Part shown: positions 27,082 to 35,985 of the stretch, piece after piece
How positions within the stretch are numbered: the stretch's first letter is position 1
Layout: each line of letters begins with the position of its first letter
Assembly (NCBI GenBank): GCA_028278205.1
Contig: JANQES010000022.1
Coordinates: 1 to 50,330 of the forward strand
Reading direction: 5' to 3'
DNA length: 50,330 bases
From: Rhodothermales bacterium
GTDB lineage: Bacteria > Bacteroidota > Rhodothermia > Rhodothermales > Bin80
Made by a program: the position numbers and the translations under genes
Notes under the pieces: generated by a model
Told to the model about the DNA's origin: nothing
Database searches by the model: none
The model's input: only the letters and a program-made list of their open reading frames with translations

Positions 27082-27223
27082 TTTTGGATTTTAGATTTTG
27101 GATTGATCTCATTCAGCATCGTTTTCTCAACGAAAAAGCCGCAACGGACCCAATCGTCGCGGCTTTTTCGTTTTTCAAAAGGGGATCGAAAATTGCCCAA
27201 TCCAAAATCTAAAATCCAAAATT
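27081..27223. repeat. GGATTTT heptad element with nested terminator (copy 2)
   Basis: Begins at the S9 peptidase stop codon. Outer arms ATTTTGGATTTTAGATTTTGG and complementary CCAAAATCTAAAATCC; inner hairpin GAAAAAGCCGC (27132-27142) with GCGGCTTTTTC (27159-27169), then a T-rich run. The text between stems also matches copy 1 at 7941-8100, so this is one dispersed element present twice. Confidence 0.85.
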
Positions 27224-27324
27224 TAATACATAGGTTTTTCGTGAACGCGAAACTACATCGCGCCGCCGGAGGTAGTGGGGCTATCAACGCGATCCGCCTT
27301 TCTCCAGAGATAGACCCCACAATC

Positions 27325-28695
27325 ATGCTATTCCGCAACGTGTTTTTTAGCTTGATCGTGCTTATGGGCACGGTCGGCCCGGCTTCAGCGCAGCCGGCCC
27401 CCGAGGCGCCGCGCAACGTCATTCTCTTTATCGCCGACGGCTGCGGCCCGGCCAGCTTCACCTTCGCCCGCGATTACCTGCGGTGGAAAGGCGTCGAAGA
27501 CGGGCTCGCCATCGACGCCATGCAGGTCGGCTCGATTCATACCTTTTCGACCAACAGCCGCGTGACCGATTCGGCGGCAGCCGCCACGGCGTTTGCCTGC
27601 GGCGTCAAGACCTACAACGGCGCCATCGCCATGGACACGCTGCGCCAGCCGGTGGCGACGGTGCTCGAAGCCGCCGAAGCACGCGGCATGGCGACGGGCC
27701 TCGTCGCCACGAGCACCATCACGCACGCCACGCCGGCCTCGTTCTCGGCGCACGTGCCCAACCGGGGCATGACCGGCGCCATCGCCGTGCAGCAATTAGA
27801 GCAGGGCATCGAAGTGCTCTTCGGCGGCGGACGGGCCGATTTTATGCCGAGGAAGAGGGGCGGTAAGCGCGTCGACGAGCGAGATCTGTTCGAAGAGGCC
27901 CGCGCCAAGGGCTATCAGGTCATTCTCTCGCGGGACGAATTCACCGGCGATCTCCGCGCGCCGGTCCTCGGGCTTTTTTCGTACGATCAGATGGACTTCG
28001 ACATCGACCGGGATCCGGCACAACAGCCGAGCCTCGCCGAGATGACGGCCAAAGCCATCGATCTGCTCAAAGATGACGCGGACGGCTTTTTCCTGATGGT
28101 CGAAGGCAGCCGCATCGACCACGCGGCGCACGCCAACGACGCTGCCGCCCACCTGCACGACATCCTGGCTTTCGACGCGGCCATCGCCGAGGCGCTCGCC
28201 TTCGCCCGCGAAGACGGCGAGACGCTCGTCATCTCGACGTCGGATCACGAAACCGGCGGCCTGACGCTCGGACGCAATATCGACGGGCAGCCGCAGTACA
28301 CCTGGAAGCCGGAGGTGATCGATAAGATTCCCGCCTCGCACGGCGGTCTGCTCACCATCGCCCGCGACGAACGCGCGATGCCGTGCGACCTGCTCAAGCA
28401 AGTGGCCGAGATCGAATGCACCGAAGCGGAGGTCGCCGAATTTGCAAAAGCCATTGCCGGCGAGGCCAACATCAATTTCACCACCGCCGAAGTCATCTCG
28501 CGCCGCGCCCTGGTTGGTTGGACGTCGGGCGGCCACACCGCCGTAGACGTCAACCTCTACGCCTTCGGGCCGGGCCGCGACCGTTTCGTCGGCCACCACG
28601 ACAACACCGCCGTCGGCCTGCTCATCGCCGAGTTGATGGGCTTCGACCTCCCGGCGATGACCGAGGCGATGCGGCAGGCAGCCGGGTCGCGGTAG
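27325..28695 (+). CDS. secreted alkaline phosphatase
   Basis: The 456-residue product has a signal peptide (to ASAQ) and the alkaline phosphatase fold: metal ligand in ILFIADGCGP, nucleophile Ser in TDSAAAATAFACG (S83), ATSTITHATPASFSAHV, FLMVEGSRIDHAAHAND, STSDHETGGLTL and a late GWTSGGHTAVDV His. It releases phosphate from organic phosphoesters outside the cytoplasm. The long open frame upstream reads through repeat DNA; the ATG at 27325 places the signal peptide first. No Pho regulator or pho box was recognised. Confidence 0.92.
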   Translation: MLFRNVFFSLIVLMGTVGPASAQPAPEAPRNVILFIADGCGPASFTFARDYLRWKGVEDGLAIDAMQVGSIHTFSTNSRVTDSAAAATAFACGVKTYNGAIAMDTLRQPVATVLEAAEARGMATGLVATSTITHATPASFSAHVPNRGMTGAIAVQQLEQGIEVLFGGGRADFMPRKRGGKRVDERDLFEEARAKGYQVILSRDEFTGDLRAPVLGLFSYDQMDFDIDRDPAQQPSLAEMTAKAIDLLKDDADGFFLMVEGSRIDHAAHANDAAAHLHDILAFDAAIAEALAFAREDGETLVISTSDHETGGLTLGRNIDGQPQYTWKPEVIDKIPASHGGLLTIARDERAMPCDLLKQVAEIECTEAEVAEFAKAIAGEANINFTTAEVISRRALVGWTSGGHTAVDVNLYAFGPGRDRFVGHHDNTAVGLLIAELMGFDLPAMTEAMRQAAGSR

Positions 28696-28696
28696 T

Positions 28697-28788
28697 TTTC
28701 TAAGAGAGAGGGAGAAAGGGAGAGAGGGCGAAAGGGGGATAAAGAAAAAATCTCCCTTTCGCCCTCTCCCCCTTTCTCCCTCTCTGTC
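28697..28788. repeat. purine/pyrimidine GAGGGAGAAAG hairpin
   Basis: AGAGAGAGGGAGAAAGGGAG and GGGCGAAAGGGGGA pair with TCCCTTTCGCCC and CCCCTTTCTCCCTCTCT. It joins the convergent alkaline-phosphatase and TerB-like genes and probably acts as a terminator for both. Related to 23186-23352. Confidence 0.75.
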
Positions 28789-29187
28789 TCACAGCCCAAA
28801 CTGATGCCGGACGCGTTCGAGGAATTCCAACTCCGGGCCTACGAGCTGGTCGTCGGCGCGGGTGACGGTTTCGCAGAGGGCGTAGGCCGCGCGGCGCATC
28901 TCATCAGTGCCCAGGCGGGTGTCGATATCGGCGAGGGCGCCGCCGGCGCGGTCCGGGTCGTTCCAGGCATCGCGGATCTTGGCGATGGCCGTGTAGAGAT
29001 AGCCACGGATCGGATTGGTGGCGCTGCTGAGTTGGTCGATGACTTCGTCTATCTGTTCATTTTCTTCATAATCGATCCGTCCATCGACATACATCGCCCA
29101 TACGACCAGATCAATCAGGGCTTCACGTTGGGACTGCGCAACGTCCTGTTTCGCCAGAATCGTTGCAAGCTCATCGACGGGGTTCAT
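28789..29187 (-). CDS. TerB-like protein
   Basis: The 132-residue, strongly acidic, all-helical product has the TerB-family core: ALIDLVVWAMYVDGRIDYEENEQIDEVI (23-50), with the DG-x-ID-xxE metal-binding turn, and a second half ending EFLERVRHQFGL. TerB-family proteins are linked to tellurite resistance and stress responses, often with Ca2+ or other metal binding. No other ter gene is present, so tellurite resistance should not be assumed. The start is ATG at 29187. Confidence 0.7.
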   Translation of the reverse strand: MNPVDELATILAKQDVAQSQREALIDLVVWAMYVDGRIDYEENEQIDEVIDQLSSATNPIRGYLYTAIAKIRDAWNDPDRAGGALADIDTRLGTDEMRRAAYALCETVTRADDQLVGPELEFLERVRHQFGL

Positions 29188-29284
29188 GGGCAGCGGGATT
29201 TAGGGAGAGCGAATTCAGGGGGTGGGGCGCATGTAAACTAGGGCCGGGCGAAGAACCATGCAAAAAGGTTTTCTTGGTGTTTTG

Positions 29285-29806
29285 TTAAAAAGAACGGACG
29301 ATGTTATTCAGTTCGGTGGCAAAGTGTTCTTCACTTGAAAGCGCATGCTCGCTCCGATTTCTGAGTTGGATGTATTCATCCCGAAGCTGCCGTTCGATTT
29401 CGCGCTCGGCCTCATCGAGCGGCGTAATGAGTTCTTGCCGTTTCTTGTCGATCTTTTGCTGGATGTCCAGGCCGAGCTTACTAATGAAATTGATCCGGTC
29501 GGTCATCTCTTCAGAAGCCACGGCTTGATCCCACAAATTAGCGATATCGGGTTCCTGGAAGACCTCTTCGGCATAGGTGGGTACCCATACCTTAAAGACG
29601 AATTCGTCCACGTGGTCTCGCTGTTCGTCGAAGTACTTTCTGAGCAGGTTCAGGTGCGATGCTTCTACGGTGCTGATGCGGGTGCCCAATTGGGCAGAAA
29701 GCGACGGTGCCTCTCTGGGGAAGGCCCCCGGCGTCATCGTGGCCAAAATCATCACGACGGCGAAGAAGCACATCCATCGAAGCCAGGGATTCATGGTGGG
29801 TTGCAT
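29285..29806 (-). CDS. exported coiled-coil-like hypothetical protein
   Basis: The 173-residue product has a hydrophobic N-terminal segment (about 9-25, signal peptide or anchor) followed by an almost wholly helical, charged region (for example DKKRQELITPLDEAEREIERQL), probably a coiled coil. GAGGT lies 5 bases upstream of the ATG. No family is recognised. It sits between the TerB-like gene and the divergent DnaQ-UvrC gene and is probably periplasmic. Confidence 0.65.
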   Translation of the reverse strand: MQPTMNPWLRWMCFFAVVMILATMTPGAFPREAPSLSAQLGTRISTVEASHLNLLRKYFDEQRDHVDEFVFKVWVPTYAEEVFQEPDIANLWDQAVASEEMTDRINFISKLGLDIQQKIDKKRQELITPLDEAEREIERQLRDEYIQLRNRSEHALSSEEHFATELNNIVRSF

Positions 29807-30024
29807 GACGTACCTCTCGTTTTTTTCTGTATGATCACAGGTTGTTTTCCGGGTGTGGTGACGAAAGAGGCGATCCAGGCTGAATAGCCCCTTTATTTTG
29901 ATTAGCGAAGAAAGAGATGACAGCCCCTCACAAAAAAATCGACGCTGAATTCGATCTGTGAAAACGCTGGATCATCGGTCACGCCCATTTTGTACCTTCA
30001 GCCAAACGATCCGTCCCGCGCCGT

Positions 30025-31692
30025 ATGCTGATCCATGAAGCCACCTTTGTCGTCGTCGATACCGAGACGACGGGCACGAGTGCTGCCAACGACCGGCTGC
30101 TCGAAGTGGCCGCCGTCAAGGTGCGCGGCGGGCAGGTGGTCGATCAGTTTGCGCAGCTCATCAACCCGCAGCGGTCGGTGCCGCGCCGCATCACGATGCT
30201 CACGGGCATCTCCACAGCCATGGTCTTCGACGAGCCGCCGGCTGCCGAGGTCTTGCCCGATTTTCTGGACTTCCTGGGCGATGCCGTGCTGGTGGCGCAC
30301 AACCTGCCCTTCGACCTCGGATTCCTCAACGCCGAACTCCAACGCGCCGGGCGCGATCCGCTCAAAAACCCGACGCTCTGCACGCTGCGGCTGGCGCGTC
30401 GCCTCTTGCGCGGGCTGCATTCGAAGGCGCTTTCGAGCCTCATCGATTTCTTCAACCTCGTCGTCGAAGGACGCCACCGCGCCCTGGGCGATGCGCTGGC
30501 AGCCAAAGACATTCTCCTGCGCTTCGTCGATCAAATCGAAGCTGAGCACGAGATCGAGACGGTGGATGATTTGCTGCGTTTTCAGCATCGCACCTACAGC
30601 AAAATCAGCAAGCCCCCGAAGCATCTCAAAGCGATCCGCGAGACGATCTTGCCGCGCCTGCCCGAAGCGCCGGGCGTCTATTTCATGAAAGACCGGCACG
30701 GCGGCGTCATCTACATCGGCAAGGCCAAGAGCCTGCGCGACCGGGTGCGCAGCTATTTTATCGGCGTCGAGGCGCATCCGGAGCGCACGCGCAAGCTCGT
30801 CCGCGCCGTCCGCGACGTGGCGTGGACCGAGACGGGATCGGAGCTGGCCGCATTGCTGTTGGAGTCGCGTCTGATTAAAGAGCACCAGCCGCGTTTCAAC
30901 CGGGCGTCTCGGCGTTACCGCAATCGTCCTTTCATCCGGCTCGATACGACGCACGCAGCGCCGCGCATCACGCTGAGCACCTACCTTCAGGACGACGGCG
31001 CCGAGTATTTCGGGCCGCTTTCCGGTCGTCGTCAGGCTGAACTCGTCGCCGAGGTGATCAACCAGATGTTTATGTTGCGCGAGTGCGACGACGACACGTT
31101 CAAGATGGGCCGCCGTTGCCTCTATGCCGACATCGGGCGCTGCCACGCGCCGTGCATCGACGGCGCGGCGGCCAAAAGCTACCCCGCCGAAGTCCAACGC
31201 GTGCGCGACTTCCTCACCGGCGGCGACCGCTCGGTGCTCGACGTGCTGGAAGCGCGGATGCAGGCCGCCGCCGCCGAGATGGAATACGAGCAGGCCGCCG
31301 AATACCGCGACTGGCTCCAACGGCTGGAGCGGATGCTCACCAAACAGCAAAAAGTGGCCGCGCCCGTGCTCGATCACAACGCCGTGCTCGTTCAGCCGAG
31401 CGTGGAGCAGGGGGCCGTGCAGCTTTTCCTGGTCCGCTTCGGGCGCCACGCCGAGACCGTCACACTCTCGCAGCCGCCGCCGCCTGACGAGATAGACCGT
31501 CTGCGCAATCGCCTCGCCCTTCACTTCGATCCTTCCCGCGAACGCCCGGCCCGCTACTTCAAACAAGAGGTAGACGAGGTGCGCCTGCTGGCCCACTGGA
31601 TGTACCTCCACCGCGACAGCACGCTCCCCATCCGCTGGACCCCCACCCGCGACCTGGACGATTTTCTAGGCGAGATTCTGGCGCAGGTATAA
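30025..31692 (+). CDS. DnaQ-type exonuclease fused to UvrC/Cho-type GIY-YIG nuclease
   Basis: The 555-residue product joins a DEDD 3'-5' exonuclease (DTETTG at 12-17, AHNLPFDLGFL near 91, HRALGDALAAKD near 160) to a GIY-YIG nuclease (PGVYFMKDRHGGVIYIGKAK, about 217-240). Cys motifs RRCLYADIGRCHAPC and an UVR helix (EMEYEQAAEYRDWL) follow. It lacks the UvrC RNase-H-like and HhH domains, so it resembles Cho and the DnaQ-Cho fusions known in actinobacteria and others. The likely role is nucleotide-excision or other DNA repair. No uvr gene adjoins it. Confidence 0.9.
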   Translation: MLIHEATFVVVDTETTGTSAANDRLLEVAAVKVRGGQVVDQFAQLINPQRSVPRRITMLTGISTAMVFDEPPAAEVLPDFLDFLGDAVLVAHNLPFDLGFLNAELQRAGRDPLKNPTLCTLRLARRLLRGLHSKALSSLIDFFNLVVEGRHRALGDALAAKDILLRFVDQIEAEHEIETVDDLLRFQHRTYSKISKPPKHLKAIRETILPRLPEAPGVYFMKDRHGGVIYIGKAKSLRDRVRSYFIGVEAHPERTRKLVRAVRDVAWTETGSELAALLLESRLIKEHQPRFNRASRRYRNRPFIRLDTTHAAPRITLSTYLQDDGAEYFGPLSGRRQAELVAEVINQMFMLRECDDDTFKMGRRCLYADIGRCHAPCIDGAAAKSYPAEVQRVRDFLTGGDRSVLDVLEARMQAAAAEMEYEQAAEYRDWLQRLERMLTKQQKVAAPVLDHNAVLVQPSVEQGAVQLFLVRFGRHAETVTLSQPPPPDEIDRLRNRLALHFDPSRERPARYFKQEVDEVRLLAHWMYLHRDSTLPIRWTPTRDLDDFLGEILAQV

Positions 31693-31779
31693 TAGCCGTT
31701 ATTGCAAAACAATTTCGGAAAGGCGAAAATCCTCGTTCTAGCTGTTTCTCCCTTTGGCAAAGAGGATTTAGCGGATCGA

Positions 31780-31977
31780 TCATGCCTTCGTCTTCTTCCG
31801 TTGCGCCAGCGCCAGCGACGTCACCAGCAGCCCGGCGCCGATAGACGGCAGCACGGCCCAGTTCATCGGATCCCCCTGGATCATATCGATCAATAGCGCC
31901 ACGATGCCCATCAGCGTGGCGATAAGACCGAGGATAGCGACGGCGGTCCAGGTTTTTTTGGTGGGAGTTTTTGCCAT
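31780..31977 (-). CDS. small two-span membrane protein
   Basis: The 65-residue product has basic ends (MAKTPTKKT, QRKKTKA) and two hydrophobic segments (about 11-31 and 39-57), a helical hairpin with both ends probably in the cytoplasm. No family is recognised. Its codon use matches the neighbours, and the frame spans most of the gap between the nuclease and the RDD gene. The coding call is likely, the function open. Confidence 0.65.
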   Translation of the reverse strand: MAKTPTKKTWTAVAILGLIATLMGIVALLIDMIQGDPMNWAVLPSIGAGLLVTSLALAQRKKTKA

Positions 31978-32043
31978 GGTTTGCGTGCTTTTAAGTTGAG
32001 AAACCTCGAAGTGCAGCCAAGGGTGTTTTTAAGGATTGAACGG

Positions 32044-32112
32044 GTTGCTTACTGCGTATTTCGTAAGGATGCCTTCAAATACGCAGTACGCAACACGCAA
32101 TACGAAACGCAT
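32044..32112. repeat. TACTGCGTATTTCG-type heptad hairpin
   Basis: TTACTGCGTATTTCGTAAGG pairs with the run of CGCAGTACGCAACACGCAATACGAAACGC. The 7-base period is clear (ACGCAGT, ACGCAAC, ACGCAAT). Same family as 8796, 16618 and 18275. Lies downstream of the RDD gene. Confidence 0.65.
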
Positions 32113-32157
32113 GGACAAGGCGTATCCGTCCATCTCCATTTCTCTCCTTGATAGAGT

Positions 32158-32862
32158 CTAAACCCGCCCGTTAACATAGTTATAATCCTTGATGACCGTG
32201 CGCAAAAAGTCGGTGGGTTTCATATCAGACGAGAGGTCCATCTTTTGTTCGAGCGCGGCCTTCATTTTGCGGCCCAGCACGCTGGTAGCGCGCGTTTTGC
32301 GTTGGGTGAGCAGCGTGTAGAGCACATCTTTAGCGGTGAGGATGTCGGCCTCTTCGAGGGCTTCGACCTGATGGAAGAAGGGGATGTAGTCATCGTTGAG
32401 GCGGGTGAAGATGGTGTCGCGCAGCGAGAGGTGCGAGTGGACTTTGATAAGCGCAGTGCCGGCGGCCAGGTCGCCGAGGCGTTGGCCGTTGTCGTTGAGA
32501 AAGGTCGTGACGATGGCCGCCAGGCCGAGCGTCAGGTCGATGTCGATGAAGCGGAGGAGCCAGCGGAGGAGATAGTCGCCGAGGGTAGGTTGCCTGCCGT
32601 CGAGCCGGGCTACTTTGAGACGCCGCACTTTCTTGCCGATGCTCTGGCCGTCGAGGAAGATTTCGCAGATCAAGAAATAGAAGACGTAGGGCAGGCTGGC
32701 CAGGACCCACACCGCCGTCGAGTCGAGTTCAGAGGCCAGCAACGAGGCGCCGAGGATGTAGCAGAAAAGCAGGAAATAGTCGAGCAGGGCCGCCAGCACC
32801 CGGTCGCCCAGGCCGGCGGCCTCAAACTCGATGCTAACGTTGAGGGCCGTCTCCACGCGCAT
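32158..32862 (-). CDS. RDD-family membrane protein
   Basis: The 234-residue product has the RDD domain: AAGLGDRVLAALLDYFLLF (the R and first D of the name), a second span, and GQSIGKKVRRLKV with a later QRLGDLAAGTALI. The rest is a charged cytoplasmic tail. It starts a divergent pair with the SpoIIM-like gene and opens the MoxR cluster. The in-frame extension to 32934 is poorly protein-like; MRVETALNV was chosen. RDD proteins of this layout accompany MoxR AAA+ proteins in many Bacteroidota; their function is unproven. Confidence 0.88.
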   Translation of the reverse strand: MRVETALNVSIEFEAAGLGDRVLAALLDYFLLFCYILGASLLASELDSTAVWVLASLPYVFYFLICEIFLDGQSIGKKVRRLKVARLDGRQPTLGDYLLRWLLRFIDIDLTLGLAAIVTTFLNDNGQRLGDLAAGTALIKVHSHLSLRDTIFTRLNDDYIPFFHQVEALEEADILTAKDVLYTLLTQRKTRATSVLGRKMKAALEQKMDLSSDMKPTDFLRTVIKDYNYVNGRV

Positions 32863-33027
32863 TCGAAAAACTCCCGTTCGAAAAACTCCGTAAACTCCGT
32901 TTTTCGAAAATGTTTTGGGAATCAAGAATATCAAGTAGTATGATACGGCATTGACCGTATCTTACACAAACCGATGCCTCCCCCGTTGCGCAGCAACGAC
33001 CCTTAAAAATTACGCAGTAATTTTTTT

Positions 33028-34008
33028 ATGAACGAAGTAGCGTTTTTAAGACGCAATGCCGAGAAGTGGAAGCAGTTCGAGGCGTTGTTGCGCAAGGAGC
33101 GGCTGGCCGACCCCGACCGCCTGGCCGAGTTGTTCGTCGAAATTACGGACGACCTCTCGTATGCCCGGACGTTTTTTCCGAAGAGCCGGACGACGCGCTA
33201 CCTCAACGGCCTGGCTGCCGAGATCCATCAAGCCATTTACAAAAACAAACGTGAAGATCGCCACCGGTTTGCTGCGTTCTGGCGCGTGGAGGTGCCGCTG
33301 ACCGTCCGCTCGGCACACCGCGAGATGCTTCTTGCCCTGATGATCTTTGTCATCGCCATGGCCGTCGGCATCGTCTCGACGCTCAACGACGACGGTTTTG
33401 CCCGCCTGATCATGGGCGACCGCTACATCAACATGACGCTCGAAAACATCGAGCAGGGCGACCCCATGGCCGTCTACAAGAAGATGGGCGAGGTGGATAT
33501 GTTTCTGGCCATCACGCTCAACAACGTGCGCGTCTCGTTCATCGCCTTTGCGATGGGGCTGTTGTTTTCGGTGGGCACGGGGTACATCTTGTTTGTCAAC
33601 GGGGTGATGCTGGGCACTTTCCACACGTTTTTATTTCAGCAAGACTATCTGATGCCGTCGCTCCTGGTGGTCTACATTCACGGGACGCTGGAGATCTCGG
33701 CCATCATCATTGCTGCGGCAGCGGGGCTGGTGATGGGCAACAGCCTGCTCTTTCCGGGCACCTACACACGCGGGCAGGCGTTCATGCAGGCAGCCCGGCG
33801 CGGCGTCAAGATCATCGTCGGGCTGGTGCCGGTTTTTATCGCTGCCGGTTTCCTCGAAGGCTTCGTGACACGCTACACCGAAATGCCGCTGCCCTTGAGC
33901 CTGCTCATCATCGGCGGCTCGCTCGGCTTTATCCTGTGGTATTTTGTGTATTATCCGTTTCGCCTGGCGGCGAAACGTGACACGAGCCGAAGGCGACTGA
34001 CGAAGTAA
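33028..34008 (+). CDS. stage II sporulation protein M (SpoIIM) family membrane protein
   Basis: The 326-residue product begins with a cytoplasmic helical region (MNEVAFLRRNAEKWKQFEAL) and has about five to six spans, including NVRVSFIAFAMGLLFSVGTG and the HGTLEISAIIIAAAAGLVMG segment characteristic of the SpoIIM family. In non-sporulating bacteria such genes sit beside RDD and MoxR genes, as here. An AT-rich leader precedes the ATG. Probably part of an envelope complex; function inferred only from context. Confidence 0.88.
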   Translation: MNEVAFLRRNAEKWKQFEALLRKERLADPDRLAELFVEITDDLSYARTFFPKSRTTRYLNGLAAEIHQAIYKNKREDRHRFAAFWRVEVPLTVRSAHREMLLALMIFVIAMAVGIVSTLNDDGFARLIMGDRYINMTLENIEQGDPMAVYKKMGEVDMFLAITLNNVRVSFIAFAMGLLFSVGTGYILFVNGVMLGTFHTFLFQQDYLMPSLLVVYIHGTLEISAIIIAAAAGLVMGNSLLFPGTYTRGQAFMQAARRGVKIIVGLVPVFIAAGFLEGFVTRYTEMPLPLSLLIIGGSLGFILWYFVYYPFRLAAKRDTSRRRLTK

Positions 34009-34070
34009 ACGTGAGGGTGCTTCGCTTAGCTGCTCTGCTAAAGGCACCTTCACGTTTTACGTTTCACGCT
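34006..34070. repeat. heptad hairpin AACGTGA/ACGTTTT (copy 2)
   Basis: AAACGTGAGGGTGCTTCGC pairs with GGCACCTTCACGTTTTACG. It overlaps the end of the SpoIIM gene and lies inside the MoxR operon, so it may be a processing or attenuation site rather than a full stop. Confidence 0.6.
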
Positions 34071-34104
34071 CTGCTGATCCCGGCAATCGGTCTCCGTTAA
34101 AAAC

Positions 34105-35109
34105 ATGCAACAACCCGACACCGCCATAGACTTCCGCCGGATTCGCGCCGTGGGCGATGTGCTCAACAGCACCTTCGTCTTTCTCCGGCAAAACACGGAA
34201 AAGCTGGGCAAGAGCCTGCTTTATTACCTGGCTCCGGTGGCGGCGCTCATGGCCATCTTCAGCACGCTCACCCAATCGGCGCTGGCCGACCCGGACGCGC
34301 TTTTCGGCATCGACGTGAGCCTGCTTTTTATGGTTTTCTTTTCGGCGATGATTACCGTGTCGGTGGCCGTTACCGTCGTCCACGGGTATGTGATGCTCTA
34401 CCAGGATCGCGGGCCGGAGGGCTTCGACCTCGGAGACGTCCGGCGGCTGCTCAAAGCGAAGTTTTTTCGGATCTTCGGGACGATGTTTTTCTTGCTGTTC
34501 CTGGCTTTCATCGGCTACATGGTCTCGCTGGTGCCGATGGCGTTGATGGCCGGCATGGCGATGGCCTTCGCCGGGATGGGCACGGCGGCGGTGTTCCTGG
34601 CGTCTTTATTGATGGTGGTGGGCTACCTGGGCTTTCTCACCTTCTTTGCCGTCACGCTCTCGCTGATGCTGCCCATGCGGATGCGCGAACCCATCGGTCT
34701 CTGGGCGGCGACGGGGCGTTGTTTCCGGCTCGCCCGCAACAACTGGTGGGCCACCTTCGGCGTCTTTTTCGTGGCCACTCTCCTCTATTTCATGCTCAGC
34801 CTCGTCCTCAACATTCCGTATTTCATCTTGACCTGGGGGGGCGAATTGCACGCGGCGGACGCTGGAAACGGCACGCTCTACAGCGGCCTGCTCATTGCGT
34901 TGAATGTGGTGGGTTCGGTCGGGGGGATGTTCTTCTACAGCGTGCCGCTGACGGCGACGGCCTTGCAATATTTCAACCTGGTCGAGCGCAAAGAGATGAA
35001 GGGGCTTTTGCAACGGATCGCGGCGATTAATCCGGCGACGCCGGGCGAGGCTTCGGGCCGCATGCCTGAAAGCCAGACGCCGGCACCGAATTCGGGGGGG
35101 ACGCCGTGA
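34105..35109 (+). CDS. multi-span membrane protein of the MoxR cluster
   Basis: The 334-residue product has about six hydrophobic spans (for example FLLFLAFIGYMVSLVPMALM and VFLASLLMVVGYLGFLTFF) and a Pro/Thr-rich tail. It is preceded by a soluble start and lies between SpoIIM and DUF4129 genes, a position where similar membrane proteins occur in related clusters. It overlaps the next gene by 4 bases, so translation is probably coupled. No specific family is recognised. Confidence 0.8.
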   Translation: MQQPDTAIDFRRIRAVGDVLNSTFVFLRQNTEKLGKSLLYYLAPVAALMAIFSTLTQSALADPDALFGIDVSLLFMVFFSAMITVSVAVTVVHGYVMLYQDRGPEGFDLGDVRRLLKAKFFRIFGTMFFLLFLAFIGYMVSLVPMALMAGMAMAFAGMGTAAVFLASLLMVVGYLGFLTFFAVTLSLMLPMRMREPIGLWAATGRCFRLARNNWWATFGVFFVATLLYFMLSLVLNIPYFILTWGGELHAADAGNGTLYSGLLIALNVVGSVGGMFFYSVPLTATALQYFNLVERKEMKGLLQRIAAINPATPGEASGRMPESQTPAPNSGGTP

Positions 35110-35861
35110 GAGAGATTTCTCTGCAAATGATCATGCGGATCGGCAAACAGGTGCTGTTCGGTTTGATCCTGGTGGGATGGCTCGTGCTGGCGATGCCGCC
35201 TGAGGTCGTCGCGCAGGGGGCAGGGTCGCCGCCGGTGCGGTATGATTCGAGTGCGGTGAGCGCGCGCAGCCTCGGCCCCGAGGCCTTAGACCGCTACCGC
35301 AACGATCCCGACTTTCTCTACGACCGCGAGCCCGAGGCGCCGCTCGGCCTGTGGGATCGATTCCTTCGGTGGTTAGACGAGCACTTCTTCGAACCCCTCC
35401 GCGACGTGACGCCGGGCTGGTTTTCGCGATGGTTCTACTACCTGCTGGCCGCCGTCGGCATCGCCTTTGCCATCGCGCGGCTGATGCGTATGGACCTTGC
35501 CGGGGCCTTCTATCGAAAACGAAAAAAGACCGGCCTTACGTTCGACGTCGTCCCGGAAGACATCCGCGCGCACGACTTCGACCGGCTGATCGACGAGGCG
35601 GTGGCGGCGCGGGACTACCGCCGCGCCGTCCGCCTGCTCTATTTGAAAACACTCAAAGCCCTGACCACCCGCAACCTCATCGACTGGCAGCGCGACAAAA
35701 CCAACCGCGAATACATCGACGAAGTGCCCCAGGCCAATCGCCGCGACTTCGCCGAACTGACGCGGCTCTTCGAGTATGTCTGGTATGGCGATTTTACCGT
35801 CGATGAAGCCATTTTCGGACGCGTCCGGCGTTCTTTTATCCGATTCGACGAAGAGTTGTGA
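35106..35861 (+). CDS. DUF4129-domain protein
   Basis: The 251-residue product has a signal/anchor at the N-terminus, a second span near 105-120, and a C-terminal cytoplasmic DUF4129 domain (DFDRLIDEAVAARDYRRAVRLLYLKTLKAL, then NREYIDEV and LFEYVWYGDF). DUF4129 proteins are found with MoxR and DUF58 or transglutaminase-like genes. The start is GTG, overlapping the upstream stop by 4 bases. Confidence 0.88.
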   Translation: MREISLQMIMRIGKQVLFGLILVGWLVLAMPPEVVAQGAGSPPVRYDSSAVSARSLGPEALDRYRNDPDFLYDREPEAPLGLWDRFLRWLDEHFFEPLRDVTPGWFSRWFYYLLAAVGIAFAIARLMRMDLAGAFYRKRKKTGLTFDVVPEDIRAHDFDRLIDEAVAARDYRRAVRLLYLKTLKALTTRNLIDWQRDKTNREYIDEVPQANRRDFAELTRLFEYVWYGDFTVDEAIFGRVRRSFIRFDEEL

Positions 35862-35865
35862 GGCT

Positions 35866-35975
35866 CGCTTCGCTCGCGTCATTAGTCACTGGTCATTGGT
35901 CACTGGTGGAGGACAAAGCCACCAGTGACCAGTGACAGCGAGCGAAGCGAGCGTAATGACCCATGACCGGGAGCG
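35866..35975. repeat. GGTCACT heptad inverted repeat with CGCTTCGCTCG arms (copy 1)
   Basis: GGCTCGCTTCGCTCGCGTCATTAGTCACTGGTCATTGGTCACTGGT pairs with the downstream complement ACCAGTGACCAGTGACAGCGAGCGAAGCGAGCG. Units are 7-bp GGTCACT variants. The same element, including the spacer GAGGACAAAGCCAC, recurs at 46618-46712 inside the peptide cluster. Confidence 0.85.
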
Positions 35976-35985
35976 AAGCGACCTT

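Noticed and set aside
29998..31611. Long antisense frame opposite the DnaQ-UvrC gene
   Set aside because: The sense strand encodes two recognised domains with catalytic motifs; the antisense product has none.
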